Of a stretch of DNA of 64,000 bases, positions 1-8,865 are shown piece by piece. Positions within the stretch are counted from its first letter, which is position 1; each line of letters begins with the position of its first letter. The position numbers and the translations under genes were made by a program. Origin of the DNA: Haloarcula salina (lineage in GTDB: Archaea; Halobacteriota; Halobacteria; Halobacteriales; Haloarculaceae); NCBI RefSeq assembly GCF_010119195.1, contig NZ_WRXL01000006.1:1-64000 (forward strand), in the 5' to 3' direction. The notes under the pieces were generated by a model, which saw only the letters and a list, made by a program, of their open reading frames with translations, was not told the origin of the DNA and searched no databases.

Positions 1-434
1 TTACCTTCCCGAGGTGTAACAATGACTTACCGACATACTTCCAGTAACCGCAAGACGGAACCGCGAAACCGGCAGGGTCCGTCCAGAGTTTGCATGGTTC
101 TGAGCCAGCGGATATGGCATAGAGAATGTCTGAATTACTCATATCTGATTTCGAGGAGTGGTAGGAGTAGCAGGCGCGCGACCCAACCAGCGCTTGGTTG
201 GGGGTCTTGCCGTTTTGCCTTCTTGAGTAGCCGAACAGGGATAGGTTAGTAATATATGTCCCCAGTCGCGAAATAATCAATTATACGCTCAACTGACAGA
301 CCGGGACTTGTAGGCACCCCAATTTTTTCAATCTCAGATATTCTTTATTGACAACCACAGTTTTCGCCGGAGGACACAAACCACTACTTTTCTGCAGAAC
401 TGGGAATAAATCGGATGGATAACGATCCTCCGCG
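1..434. other. Stretch with no recognisable gene
   Basis: I see no convincing coding sequence here. Frames that stay open are rich in Arg and Ser, unlike the acidic proteins around them. The only structured item is the hairpin at 182-202. The stretch lies downstream of the minus-strand operon that ends at 435, so it may be its 3' flank. Confidence 0.5.
182..202. repeat. Perfect 8-bp inverted repeat (hairpin)
   Basis: CCCAACCA at 182-189 is the exact reverse complement of TGGTTGGG at 195-202, with a 5-nt spacer. It could be a terminator stem for the minus-strand operon or for something off the left edge. There is no clear T-run beside it, so the role is open. Confidence 0.4.
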
Positions 435-1226
435 CTACGCCCAGCCAGCCTCCCGACGCATCACATCATCACGGAGATCCTCTATCGTCTCCACAATGTC
501 AGCTTCTTCCATCATTTCTACACGTCGCACCGTCAGTTCTTCCCGGAGTAGTGTTGTCGTCCGACTCACAATGTCACTATTTGACGGTGGATCGTCGTAT
601 GGGACCTCTTCCTTGACTTCGTTCAGTGTGTCGTGACAGAGGAGATCACCGCAAGCATGTGTGACGGGAACATACCGTGCGAAATTGTGGTCCAGAAGGT
701 CATTTGCAAGTTCCTGAAAACCGAGGACTTGCTTCGTTCGGCTATAGTCTTGATCCTCAACCTCTCCCGATTCACCCTCCTCGTATGTGAGCTCGGCACC
801 CCACCAGATTCGGTGAAGGGCGTTGGAGTAAGCGTCGGTCCCAGCCTTCAGGAACTTCTCTTCCATATTTCCCGGGCTTTCCGGATTGAAGACGTGATCC
901 CACCGGTAGTGAACGAACTCCGGAAACCGTATGACACAGAGGTAGTGCCATAGCCCGGCATCTGCTGCCTCGTTACGTGTCAGGTCAAGAGTGCAGTGGA
1001 GTGTCTGCGCTAGCTCGGCATCAATGAGTGAGTCCTGAGCGTCAATTTCGTCGTCGGCACGGATCTCCTCAATCCGCTCGTCCACCGGGCTAAGATCTAT
1101 AGATCGGCCCAGTGGCTGTAAGTACGGGCGGAGATCTTCTTCTGTGAGATCACGCTCGCCCGCGAGGAATCGATTGTCGATCATCGGATGGGCTGCACTC
1201 TGAAGGTGATAAAGCTCAGTCGTCAC
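435..1226 (-). CDS. DUF6339-like protein, third gene of triad A
   Basis: Third gene of a three-gene operon, overlapping the 3' end of the gene before it by 11 nt. The 263 residues contain a core shared with 13110-13799 and, more weakly, 14148-14948. An L-D-L-T-R motif is followed by a G-L-W-H-Y segment, then R-F-P-E-F-V-H-Y-R-W, then A-Y-S-N-A-L-H-R-I-W-W and a later A-R-Y-x-P segment. I relate this to the DUF6339 family from memory; no biochemical role is known to me. No signal peptide, membrane segment or nuclease motif is visible. The aromatic-rich core suggests a folded alpha-helical protein. Its job is inferred only from constant linkage to a GHKL ATPase. Confidence 0.75.
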   Translation of the reverse strand: MTTELYHLQSAAHPMIDNRFLAGERDLTEEDLRPYLQPLGRSIDLSPVDERIEEIRADDEIDAQDSLIDAELAQTLHCTLDLTRNEAADAGLWHYLCVIRFPEFVHYRWDHVFNPESPGNMEEKFLKAGTDAYSNALHRIWWGAELTYEEGESGEVEDQDYSRTKQVLGFQELANDLLDHNFARYVPVTHACGDLLCHDTLNEVKEEVPYDDPPSNSDIVSRTTTLLREELTVRRVEMMEEADIVETIEDLRDDVMRREAGWA

Positions 1227-2286
1227 TCTGGATCGCCTCCTCGATCAGGTTCGTCGTATCGGACGGGATGTCGTACTGCTGATGCACTGCACGTTCGATC
1301 CGCTGAACGAGGTCTGGGATATCGACGTGACTTCGAACGTCCTCGGCGAGTTGAATCTTCGCCTCGTCATCATCAAGACCTGGGTACAAATCGTCTAGGA
1401 AGATGTCCAATACGTCTTCCTGCCAACTGTACTCTGGTTCACCCGTATCAGGGCTCGTGTCGCGTGCCGTCTGCATCAGTAGTTGCGTCCAGACAGAGTG
1501 TTCGACGTAGTCGTATAGTACGTCGCGCAGCCGGGGTGGTCCACCTGTCGGTCCTGTATTATTCAGAACGTTGATCACTTGTGGATGTCCCTTGTTCAGG
1601 TACAGCTGTGGGTTCCGAGGTGCCTCCAAGCTGAGGTAGTGAATATGGTTCTCGTCGGGGAAGCGGTCGTAGTCGCTGAAGTCCTCGATGATCGGCATGA
1701 GAAGGCTCCCGCCGTCATCCCTCTCGTCAAGTCGAATAATCCACGAGATTCCGTCAGCGACTCGTGCGCCGACCTTGGAGGCGTGCTTCGATCCACTGGA
1801 ACCGCTTCTCTCAGTTCTGGTGAGGAACGGCTTGATTTTCATTCGTCCACGGTGGTCGTCACGTTTGATGCACAAGGTGAATTCGTGAGTTCCTCCATCC
1901 AGCGGTGAGTCGGCGAGTATTTGCCGGTCTCGACTCATTGCGAGTGGATTCTCCTTCACCAATGCGAGGCGACCTGGCGTCTCTTCCCACTCGTCGAACG
2001 GGAAAACTTTCTCGACAGTATCTTGGTCAATGGTAACCGTGCCTTCTAACTCCAGAGTCTCCCAGTTACCTTCGTCCACCAACGACAAATACTGGTCGTC
2101 CTCGTTCAACTCTCCTCTTTCTCCGAGAGAGGCTCCATCTAGACGGAAAGATCCGACATCGAAATCGAGCGCCTCTTTCTTGTATTCGTGTGGGAGGGAT
2201 TGGCTTACTAAACTACCTGTCTGGACGTCTTCTTCCTCTTCTTCGTCCGGTTCAGTCCCTTCGACTCCCTCGTTGACAGTCGCCAT
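1216..2286 (-). CDS. Unrecognised middle protein of triad A
   Basis: The 356-residue protein belongs to no family I recognise. Its ATG overlaps the stop codon of the upstream ATPase gene by one base, so the two are probably translationally coupled. The paralogues at 12071-13108 and 14945-16021 share its layout: an early H-E-Y-K-K-E-A-L-D-F-type start, a beta-rich middle with R-P-Y/F-L-x-R-T, then a segment reading H-Y-L-S-L with P-x-L-Y-x-N-x-x-H-P about 120 residues from the end, and a V-W-T-Q-L-L helix with W-Q-E and L-Y. An acidic D/E-rich N-terminal tract is haloarchaeal in style. It could be an adaptor between ATPase and effector, but that is inference. Confidence 0.75.
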   Translation of the reverse strand: MATVNEGVEGTEPDEEEEEDVQTGSLVSQSLPHEYKKEALDFDVGSFRLDGASLGERGELNEDDQYLSLVDEGNWETLELEGTVTIDQDTVEKVFPFDEWEETPGRLALVKENPLAMSRDRQILADSPLDGGTHEFTLCIKRDDHRGRMKIKPFLTRTERSGSSGSKHASKVGARVADGISWIIRLDERDDGGSLLMPIIEDFSDYDRFPDENHIHYLSLEAPRNPQLYLNKGHPQVINVLNNTGPTGGPPRLRDVLYDYVEHSVWTQLLMQTARDTSPDTGEPEYSWQEDVLDIFLDDLYPGLDDDEAKIQLAEDVRSHVDIPDLVQRIERAVHQQYDIPSDTTNLIEEAIQSDD

Positions 2287-4175
2287 TACTTGTCCCTCCG
2301 TTCTGCTACGTCAACAGATACTTTTATTCTGGTCTCGACTTGTCTGTGATCCTCCGTCGACACACCCTCAAAGGAGATCTTCGATGTGCCAGAAGTTGGC
2401 TCCAGCCGGCCCACTTGGACTCCCTTCTGCTCTGGGAGCGATATCGATACTCCGGTCGTATCTGACGAGATATTCTGTACGGGGAGACGATCGGAAGTAG
2501 CTCTCTCCTCTGCCATCCGAATCAGTGAGACGGTGATCGCCCGGATCTCGTTACGGTCGCTCAAAGGCTCGACCTCACCGCTGAATGACCAATGCGTGTA
2601 CACCTCGTCGAACGAGATATCTGTGTCTCCCGTGACACGCTGGCTACTGGGTGACTCACGATCTGAACGTCCCCCTCGTGATTCGTTTCCGATCTTGAAC
2701 CGGTTTCCTAGACGCTGAGGTCCGGTCGTGCCTCGATCTACTTCGGGTGCGACGAGCCCACGTAACGTCTCGGTCACGTCAGACTTGATACCCTCTACTG
2801 CGGTCCGGAACCCCCGAGAGTAGGTGTTTGCTAGTGTCTCTGTTCGCACCCACTCGTCGTGTTGAGGCGGCTCTGCAGCGGTCAAGAATTCCTCTACGAT
2901 GGTTTCTGCTTCTCCTGGACTCTCATCCGTTCCCCACGGCCGCGCACGTCCCCCGAGAAGGACTCCGTGGAAGTCCTGGTTCCCGACGACGACTCGGTCT
3001 CGGTCGTAGTACTCAACGACCATCCCCGCACCTCGGATGAACGCCACTTCGTTCCGATGCTGATACTCACCTGTATCTGCACGTCGCACCAACAAATCGA
3101 GTTGGCCATCTACACCGCCACCACCGCCGCTCTTTTCTGGTACGTCAAGTGGTATGGCAGCCTGCGCGACATCCTCGGGTTCGTTCAGCTGGCTGACTGA
3201 GTACTCACGGTCGTCCAGACAGTTCGTGAAGGGCTTGTATTGAGGATACTCGTCGATACTTGCTTGTCTCGTCTCACCCTCCACTTCTACTGCTACCTCC
3301 AGGTCGCCACGGTAAACGGCCGGCCAGAACCACTCGATTGCCATCTCCGTGATCTGATCCGCTAATTCTCCGTCGTCCAGTCGCTCTTCCGCTGTAGGTA
3401 CGCGGAAATCCACGACTTGTATGCTTGTTCCTGGTCCGTCTGAACGACTCAACTGAAGGCTGTCTGCTATCGATCCGGCTTCATCGCCCCAAATGGACTC
3501 CGGTCTCGCACCCTCTTCGTCGTGGCTCAGACTACCGTACCAACCGTGCCCTTGATATACCGTATCGCCGTCCTCCGACTTGTGTGTCGGCAAGCGCGTC
3601 CGACCGATCAATCGAGGGGATTGGTCTGTCGGGTTAGGTTCGCTCAGCGTGGAGTTGAACATGACGAGCGATAGGCCTGAGTACAGCCAGAGGACAGCTT
3701 TCCCTAAACCATAACTTCCACCGGCGGTGTCTCCCGACTTGCTACTGAATAGAACGTCTCGGACCAGAGCAGTGAAGTTTGATTCGTCGGCGTTTTCTTC
3801 ACCGAGGAGCCCCTCCGTGTTCTCATCCTCAATAGTCAGAATACGGATCTCTTCATCGTTTTTTATGCGTTCAATCGCCTCAACGATGTGTTTGCCGCTC
3901 TTCGTGTCTGTCGCTAAATTAGCGTGCTTGGACCACGTTTCGATATCAAGTATTTTGAGATACTCTATCGCCTCGTCGCCCTGTAAGGATTCCAGCTTGA
4001 AGGTGACTTGTGCCGGCTGCTCGTTGTCCAACCGAGCGTCGTTCGAGTTTTGCAGGACCTCACGAACGAAGGTCTTCAGCCCTGGTTCACCGTGTGACAT
4101 CGCGTACTTTGCGACGTCGTCGCCGTATCGTGCATCAGTCGGTCGAGAAGTGGTGAATCCCCACTCACCGGTCAT
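2286..4175 (-). CDS. GHKL (Bergerat-fold) ATPase, first gene of triad A
   Basis: About 629 residues if started at the ATG at 4175, which a TATA-like box at 4209-4217 favours over an in-frame ATG 18 nt upstream. The N-terminal third has GHKL motifs: N-box F-V-R-E-V-L-Q-N-x-N-D-A (residues 36-47), E-D-E-N-T-E-G-L (116-123) and A-G-G-S-Y-G-L-G-K (151-159). This pattern fits MORC/MutL/Hsp90-type ATPases rather than histidine kinases; there is no phosphoacceptor His domain. The C-terminal half is beta-rich and unassigned. GHKL ATPases of this kind occur in restriction-modification clusters, so an ATP-driven clamp or sensor role on DNA is plausible but inferred. Confidence 0.85.
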   Translation of the reverse strand: MTGEWGFTTSRPTDARYGDDVAKYAMSHGEPGLKTFVREVLQNSNDARLDNEQPAQVTFKLESLQGDEAIEYLKILDIETWSKHANLATDTKSGKHIVEAIERIKNDEEIRILTIEDENTEGLLGEENADESNFTALVRDVLFSSKSGDTAGGSYGLGKAVLWLYSGLSLVMFNSTLSEPNPTDQSPRLIGRTRLPTHKSEDGDTVYQGHGWYGSLSHDEEGARPESIWGDEAGSIADSLQLSRSDGPGTSIQVVDFRVPTAEERLDDGELADQITEMAIEWFWPAVYRGDLEVAVEVEGETRQASIDEYPQYKPFTNCLDDREYSVSQLNEPEDVAQAAIPLDVPEKSGGGGGVDGQLDLLVRRADTGEYQHRNEVAFIRGAGMVVEYYDRDRVVVGNQDFHGVLLGGRARPWGTDESPGEAETIVEEFLTAAEPPQHDEWVRTETLANTYSRGFRTAVEGIKSDVTETLRGLVAPEVDRGTTGPQRLGNRFKIGNESRGGRSDRESPSSQRVTGDTDISFDEVYTHWSFSGEVEPLSDRNEIRAITVSLIRMAEERATSDRLPVQNISSDTTGVSISLPEQKGVQVGRLEPTSGTSKISFEGVSTEDHRQVETRIKVSVDVAERRDK

Positions 4176-4208
4176 TACGACACCCCACCGCAATTAGTGA
4201 GTCTGAAC

Positions 4209-4217
4209 GAATATATG
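4209..4217 (-). promoter_or_regulatory. TATA-like box for triad A operon
   Basis: On the minus strand an A/T block reading CATATATTC lies about 35 nt upstream of the ATG at 4175. This puts the likely transcript start some 10 nt before that ATG and supports it over the upstream in-frame ATG at 4193. Confidence 0.4.
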
Positions 4218-4313
4218 TCGGAGAAGCGGGCGCTACGATTCATAATTATCACAAATCTTCTGCGCCGACATAAATGTGTGCGGTATGGTGTTCGTTTGGT
4301 TTCCTGATAAAAG

Positions 4314-5837
4314 TCAGAACTGTGAATTTGGAGGAGTACCAGTGGCCAAGTAGTGTGCGCCGACGAGATCGTGGCGGATCTCACTAAGTTCACGCGACCG
4401 ACGTTGTGTATCCGTGCTTAACCCTTCAAGAGCAACGACAGAGAAACGAATGCCGTCACCAAATTCGTTCCGTCGTTTGAATAGACGACTTGATATGGAT
4501 CCGGTTGTTCCGATTTCTTCGAGAGTTTGGCCCCACCGTTTCTCTGTTTCTTCCCGCCACAGTCGAAACGCGTGTACACCGGTACTGTCGATTGTATCTC
4601 TCTCAGAGAGCGGGTGGCTCTCAGTCCAGTTGAGTCCCAACCAGTTTTCGCCGGTCACGTCACGCCAAGGCTGCCACGACGGGGCGGTATACGAGGATCG
4701 TTCTGCGACGTCCTTTAGCTCTTGATGCAACTTGCTGTGGCGGCCGCTCACGTGTTCAACTGGCTCTCGGTTCAGTTGGACCATAGGAGTCCAACCCATC
4801 TCTCGCCGACAAATGGCCACGAGGGTTGACTCAATTGCACGCCGGTGTCTCCTGTTCGGCGATATCGGAGGTGTCGTGACAGAGACCTCCATCTTACCTC
4901 CCGTAATCTCAGCGATTTGCCAAAGGCCACGAGCAGCGCCGTGTTTGTCTCCAGTCGGCCGATCCGATTCTATCATTCCCGCTGACAGATCAAACCCTAC
5001 GCGCTGCCGAACGCCTCCCTCTGACCCCGACTCCCCGACGTACATCAAACCTGGGAGTTCTGAATGTCGAACTCGGTAGAGACCTGGGCGACGTTGTAGT
5101 TCCTTACGCAGCGTTTCGCGGTCCTGAAGGTCAAACCATCTCGACCATTCGAGTCCCATCCACATCTGGGATTGAGGTTCCGGCTCAAGACGGGAGAGTG
5201 GTCCAGGGACGTCTAGGGTTCGTGTTTCTGCCGCGCTCCGTCGTGTAGCCCGATCAACGGTAGCGAGTTCAGACTGAACGATGGGTTTGGAGATCGAGAG
5301 TAAACGGGCAATTGCGTCACTACCTGGGACGTGCTGTGAGAGGATCCATATCGTCACTTGCCGATTCGTCAGTCTGGTCCTGCCCGCCACCGCTACGATG
5401 TCGTCAATAGCGGCTGGCGGAAACTCGGAACACGAGACGACGAACCCACTACTGCCTCTCTCTTCTCTATCTCCAACCACTTTTTGGACCTGCCGGTCGT
5501 GAGCGGTCGCTGCGGCATCACGACCGGCTTCGGTGAGTCCGATTTGACTGGCAACAGCGTCCCAACATCCGTCTCGCTCGACTAATACGTACAACAGCCC
5601 GTCGTCACTCCTTCCTACCGGGAGAGGGTCGAAGCCCGTAAAGAGTGTCTCAGCGTCAATGACCGACGCATTTCGTACTTCTCGAAGGGCTCTGGCAAGT
5701 GAGCCAGCCTCGATGGAATACTGAGTTGCGACAGACTTGACGATGTCACGGGATACAGGCACCCCTACGAACGGATCTCCTACGTACGACGTGTTAGACT
5801 CCCGGTCCAAATACACGTGACACTCGTCGTCGCTCAT
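4314..5837 (-). CDS. Tandem GIY-YIG nuclease with HTH-like region
   Basis: A 507-residue protein. A GIY-YIG core starts near residue 251: P-G-L-Y-R-V (251-256), then L-M-Y-V-G-E-S (264-270), an Arg at 278-279, a probable catalytic Glu in A-I-E-S-T-L (about 336) and an Asn near 355. These match the order Tyr, Tyr, Arg, Glu, Asn of the superfamily, which includes restriction enzyme Eco29kI. A second copy follows: W-L-G-L-N-W at about 399 mirrors W-M-G-L-E-W at about 226, but G-V-H-A-F lacks the active-site tyrosines, so it looks degenerate. Residues about 155-195 resemble a helix-turn-helix. Its start overlaps the stop of the methyltransferase-like gene by 4 nt, the layout expected of a restriction-modification pair. 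Confidence 0.75.
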   Translation of the reverse strand: MSDDECHVYLDRESNTSYVGDPFVGVPVSRDIVKSVATQYSIEAGSLARALREVRNASVIDAETLFTGFDPLPVGRSDDGLLYVLVERDGCWDAVASQIGLTEAGRDAAATAHDRQVQKVVGDREERGSSGFVVSCSEFPPAAIDDIVAVAGRTRLTNRQVTIWILSQHVPGSDAIARLLSISKPIVQSELATVDRATRRSAAETRTLDVPGPLSRLEPEPQSQMWMGLEWSRWFDLQDRETLRKELQRRPGLYRVRHSELPGLMYVGESGSEGGVRQRVGFDLSAGMIESDRPTGDKHGAARGLWQIAEITGGKMEVSVTTPPISPNRRHRRAIESTLVAICRREMGWTPMVQLNREPVEHVSGRHSKLHQELKDVAERSSYTAPSWQPWRDVTGENWLGLNWTESHPLSERDTIDSTGVHAFRLWREETEKRWGQTLEEIGTTGSISSRLFKRRNEFGDGIRFSVVALEGLSTDTQRRSRELSEIRHDLVGAHYLATGTPPNSQF

Positions 5838-6610
5838 CGGAACTCGTCTAACTGGCGATTGTCCTCGCTTTTGCGCTTAGTGTCCATCCGCTCGTCGTAG
5901 TCGGAGTAGTCAACTCGACCTTCCGAGATTCCTTGCTCGTCCTCGTACACCATCAACCACAACCGAATCAGATAGTAAATGTACGGTGCTGGTATTGCGT
6001 TTTTTGCCAAGTGACTCTTCGGATACGGTCCCGGCGGATAGTTCTTGACGGCTGCCCACCACTCTCTGGAACGTTCGGAGAAGAAGAACGACGAAGTCTC
6101 GGCCTTATCAGAGGCACCATCTGTGGTCAAGAGCCGCTTCTCACGGGGGGGCTGTGGAACTTTGAACGAAGTTTCGAACGCTCGCTCGTACTCAATCGGC
6201 ATACCGAACATCCGTCCGTTAAGAATGGCGGGGTCATTGAGTGGTGCGCGCGGAACGTTTTCGATTATGTAGTGGTCACAGTACTTCTCTGAGAGCATCC
6301 GGGCACTCGGGATCATGTTTTCGTGCTTGTCGGGGTCTCCCGAGATGCTCGTCGTCGCCGCCCATCGGGAACAGACCGGATGGAACAGCCCTAAATCGAA
6401 CGTAACATCGTCCTTGACCGGGAGATCCCACTCCTTTTCCTTGATGTGGGCATCTGCTTTGACCGGTGTGCTCTCGTTCGTGTCTTTTGGGTCAATTCCG
6501 ACACGAATTACGTTCCCGAAGTCGCTGAGAACCTCTGACTCCGTCCCATAGTCCGCGAAACAGTGGAGGATGAGCGGCTCTTCGTGTTTCAATTCATCGT
6601 CCGAGGTCAT
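5834..6610 (-). CDS. Short C5-methyltransferase-like protein
   Basis: 258 residues. An N-terminal Rossmann start (L-H-C-F-A-D-Y-G, 15-22) stands where motif I lies. F-H-P-V-C-S-R-W-A (76-84) carries the Cys of motif IV in a phage-type P-x-C context, and I-I-E-N-V-P (115-120) matches the ENV motif VI. Motif VIII and the target-recognition region are short or unclear, and no normal motif X follows. Compact C5 methylases of this kind are seen in phages. It is first in a two-gene operon with the GIY-YIG protein (4-nt overlap), so I read it as the protecting methylase. It could instead have lost activity. Confidence 0.65.
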   Translation of the reverse strand: MTSDDELKHEEPLILHCFADYGTESEVLSDFGNVIRVGIDPKDTNESTPVKADAHIKEKEWDLPVKDDVTFDLGLFHPVCSRWAATTSISGDPDKHENMIPSARMLSEKYCDHYIIENVPRAPLNDPAILNGRMFGMPIEYERAFETSFKVPQPPREKRLLTTDGASDKAETSSFFFSERSREWWAAVKNYPPGPYPKSHLAKNAIPAPYIYYLIRLWLMVYEDEQGISEGRVDYSDYDERMDTKRKSEDNRQLDEFR

Positions 6611-6907
6611 ACGGTATCACCCAATTCATACGCAGCGCCCTGGGTTCTATTGAGAGAACACTGCGCCGAGCACGTCCGTGTAGAGTCCGCGTAGATTGTC
6701 ACTGTTGTGCGCTTAGACAGTGGTTCAATTTAAACTCACCATCTGAAAACGATTCTCAGGTCTGGTTCAATACAGTCAGGTGTTTGGACCCCTCGTATAG
6801 TGACGAATTCCAGTGGTAGTACTGGACAACACGCAAAGATTTCTACAAAACCACCTTATTTCAAATACTTTCAATAAAGCCAAATATGTTCTTGATGTAT
6901 CTATCAT
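6611..6907. promoter_or_regulatory. Divergent promoter region
   Basis: 297 nt without a gene between the minus-strand methylase-like gene and the plus-strand nuclease gene. It becomes very AT-rich near its right end. A T-T-C-A-A-T-A-A-A block at 6870-6878 lies about 33 nt before the nuclease ATG and is a reasonable TATA candidate. The nuclease is therefore transcribed separately from every methylase in the island. Confidence 0.45.
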
Positions 6908-8092
6908 ATGAGTCAGGGTGATGTCTTCCCGAACGATGGACTTGATCGGGCAGATCTGGTAGTTGACGCAGTGTATAAAGGAGGAAGTGAATCCAACCTT
7001 GCCGCGGCAACTCTTCCAGACCTACTGAACGTAGGAAATTCTGGCGGGTTCAGAAAAGCAACCTGCCAGGCAGGATCTGTAGATCTCTCTTACGTTGTCC
7101 TCTTTCACAACGCCAGTGAACCAAGCTGGCCTGATAAACTTGATCCAGAGAGTGGTATCTTCACCTATTTTGGCGACAACAGAAAACCAGGATCACGCCT
7201 TCACGAACCGCCAGGAAACAAATTTCTCAGAAAAGCATATGAATCTCTCCATAACGGAGAACGAACTGATATCCCCCCAATTTTAATCTTCAGTGCAACG
7301 GGTGAGGGCTATGATAGACGGTTCAGGGGACTCGCGGTGCCAGGAACACAGACTGGAAATCAATCTGAGGACCTAGTTGCAGTCTGGAAGAACAAAAGAG
7401 GAGAGCGGTTCCAGAATTACAGAGCTCGTTTTACCATCTTGGATGTCGCTCAAGTCTCCAGAGAGTGGATTGAAGATCTAGAGGAAGGCAATTGCGACAC
7501 AGATAACGCTCCCGACGTGTGGCTAAAGTGGCGTGAAACCGGAACGTACACACCGTTGAAGGCTGAGCGAACGAAAGATCATCGGTCAAAAGAACAGCAA
7601 CTACCATCAACACCTCTGCAAGAACAGATCCTAAAGACTGTATATTCACGGTATACCGAGAACCCGACTGACTTTGAGTACGTCGCCACTGCTATCTTTG
7701 AGTTGATGGACGACAACGTCGGCAACAATGAGATCACACGAGAGACGAGAGATGGAGGCATTGATGCGACTGGTAAGTACAATATTAGTCCCGCATCAGG
7801 GCCAGATAGTGACACTCTCGTAGTAGAATTCGCGTTAGAGGCAAAGTGCCACCATCCAGATTCTGGCAACGGAGTGAGGGAGATTAGTCGGCTTATCTCT
7901 CGACTCCGCCATAGGCAATTTGGCGTCTTTGTGACAACCTCTTATCTCGCCAAGCAAGCCTACAAAGAGATCAAGGAAGACGATCATCCAGTCTTAGTTC
8001 TAAGTGGAGGTGACATCGCCGAGATCCTAATTGAGAATGGATTCGAAACAGAGCAAGCGGTTAAGCAATGGTTAGATCGGCAAGAATACTAG
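6908..8092 (+). CDS. AspBHI-type modification-dependent restriction endonuclease
   Basis: 394 residues with two recognisable parts. Residues about 15-145 resemble the AspBHI N-terminal SRA-like domain, which in AspBHI/MspJI-type enzymes reads 5-methylcytosine; the hallmark is W-P-D-K-L-D-P-E-S-G-I-F-T-Y-F-G-D-N (74-91) followed by K-P-G-x-x-L-H and G-N-K-F-L-R. The C-terminal part is an Mrr-like PD-(D/E)xK nuclease: R-D-G-G-I-D (281-286) and E-A-K (311-313) form the active site. It stands alone with its own promoter and is visibly more AT-rich than its neighbours, which suggests separate acquisition. Whether it truly needs methylated DNA here is unknown, since two C5 methylase genes lie beside it. 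Confidence 0.8.
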   Translation: MSQGDVFPNDGLDRADLVVDAVYKGGSESNLAAATLPDLLNVGNSGGFRKATCQAGSVDLSYVVLFHNASEPSWPDKLDPESGIFTYFGDNRKPGSRLHEPPGNKFLRKAYESLHNGERTDIPPILIFSATGEGYDRRFRGLAVPGTQTGNQSEDLVAVWKNKRGERFQNYRARFTILDVAQVSREWIEDLEEGNCDTDNAPDVWLKWRETGTYTPLKAERTKDHRSKEQQLPSTPLQEQILKTVYSRYTENPTDFEYVATAIFELMDDNVGNNEITRETRDGGIDATGKYNISPASGPDSDTLVVEFALEAKCHHPDSGNGVREISRLISRLRHRQFGVFVTTSYLAKQAYKEIKEDDHPVLVLSGGDIAEILIENGFETEQAVKQWLDRQEY

Positions 8093-8219
8093 GCGCAACT
8101 GTGTCAATTTGAGTGGTTGGCACCTATTGAAAGAAAGACCTAACTGATGGACGATCGGGCTGTGAGTTCAAGGAACGAAGCCGCGTCGAAACTGGTACGA
8201 GGACAATGATTTTGTAGCG

Positions 8220-8855
8220 CTATCCATAGCTTTCCGACTCAATGAAGTAGGCGCAATACTCGTTGGCGAAACACTGTTTACACAGCGGTTCGGACTGGCA
8301 AACCAGCGCACCGAAATCAAGCAACGCGAGATTGTACGCACGGGCCTCGTCAGGAACCAACCTCTGCGTGAAAGTCAGCTGATCCGCTTCTGTTTCGGGC
8401 CACCTGTCTCGAAATACCCGCCTGTACACTCTCTCAACGTTCCTATCCAGTACCGGCAACCGGTCGCCACGGGCGAAGCACAGCGTGGCGTTCGCCACGT
8501 ACTGGCCCACTCGCGGAAGTGCCATCAGTGATGCTGGTTCAGTAGGGAGATGATCGTGTGTTGAGGCAATCTGTTTCAGTGCCGCTGCGCGCATATTTTG
8601 GAATCCGAGAGGTTCAACAACTTCAACGAGCTCATCCTCAGTGGCCTCCGCTATCACGTCCAGGGTGGGGAATTGCTTCAGGAAGCCTGGATAGACCGCT
8701 GCTACGTTTCCAGCTGGTGTCTGAGTCAAGAAGAACTCCGCTACGAACACCTCGTACAGCGTTCGGTTCAACTCGCGCCACGGGTACTCACGGCGGTTCT
8801 TCTGACCCCATTCAAGCAAATTCGTTCGAAACCGGCGCTCTACCTCTGACAACAT
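8220..8855 (-). CDS. HhH-GPD DNA glycosylase, Mig-type (T/G mismatch)
   Basis: 211 residues of the endonuclease III/MutY superfamily. The helix-hairpin-helix is L-P-R-V-G-Q-Y-V-A-N-A (113-123), the catalytic Asp is D137 in P-V-L-D-R-N-V, and four Cys (186, 192, 195, 201) fit a [4Fe-4S] loop, though the first gap is five residues rather than six. Y119 sits where MutY has Ser and where the archaeal thymine glycosylase Mig.Mth has Tyr. The MutY C-terminal domain is absent. It lies 10 nt downstream of the C5 methyltransferase in one operon. Mig.Mth likewise accompanies a restriction methylase and repairs T/G mismatches from deaminated 5-methylcytosine; I infer the same role here. Confidence 0.85.
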   Translation of the reverse strand: MLSEVERRFRTNLLEWGQKNRREYPWRELNRTLYEVFVAEFFLTQTPAGNVAAVYPGFLKQFPTLDVIAEATEDELVEVVEPLGFQNMRAAALKQIASTHDHLPTEPASLMALPRVGQYVANATLCFARGDRLPVLDRNVERVYRRVFRDRWPETEADQLTFTQRLVPDEARAYNLALLDFGALVCQSEPLCKQCFANEYCAYFIESESYG

Positions 8856-8865
8856 CTGCTCTCAC

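Noticed and set aside
8220-8855. MutY adenine glycosylase
   Set aside because: The C-terminal MutT-like domain is missing and Tyr replaces the MutY Ser in the HhH; operon context with a C5 methylase favours a Mig-type enzyme.
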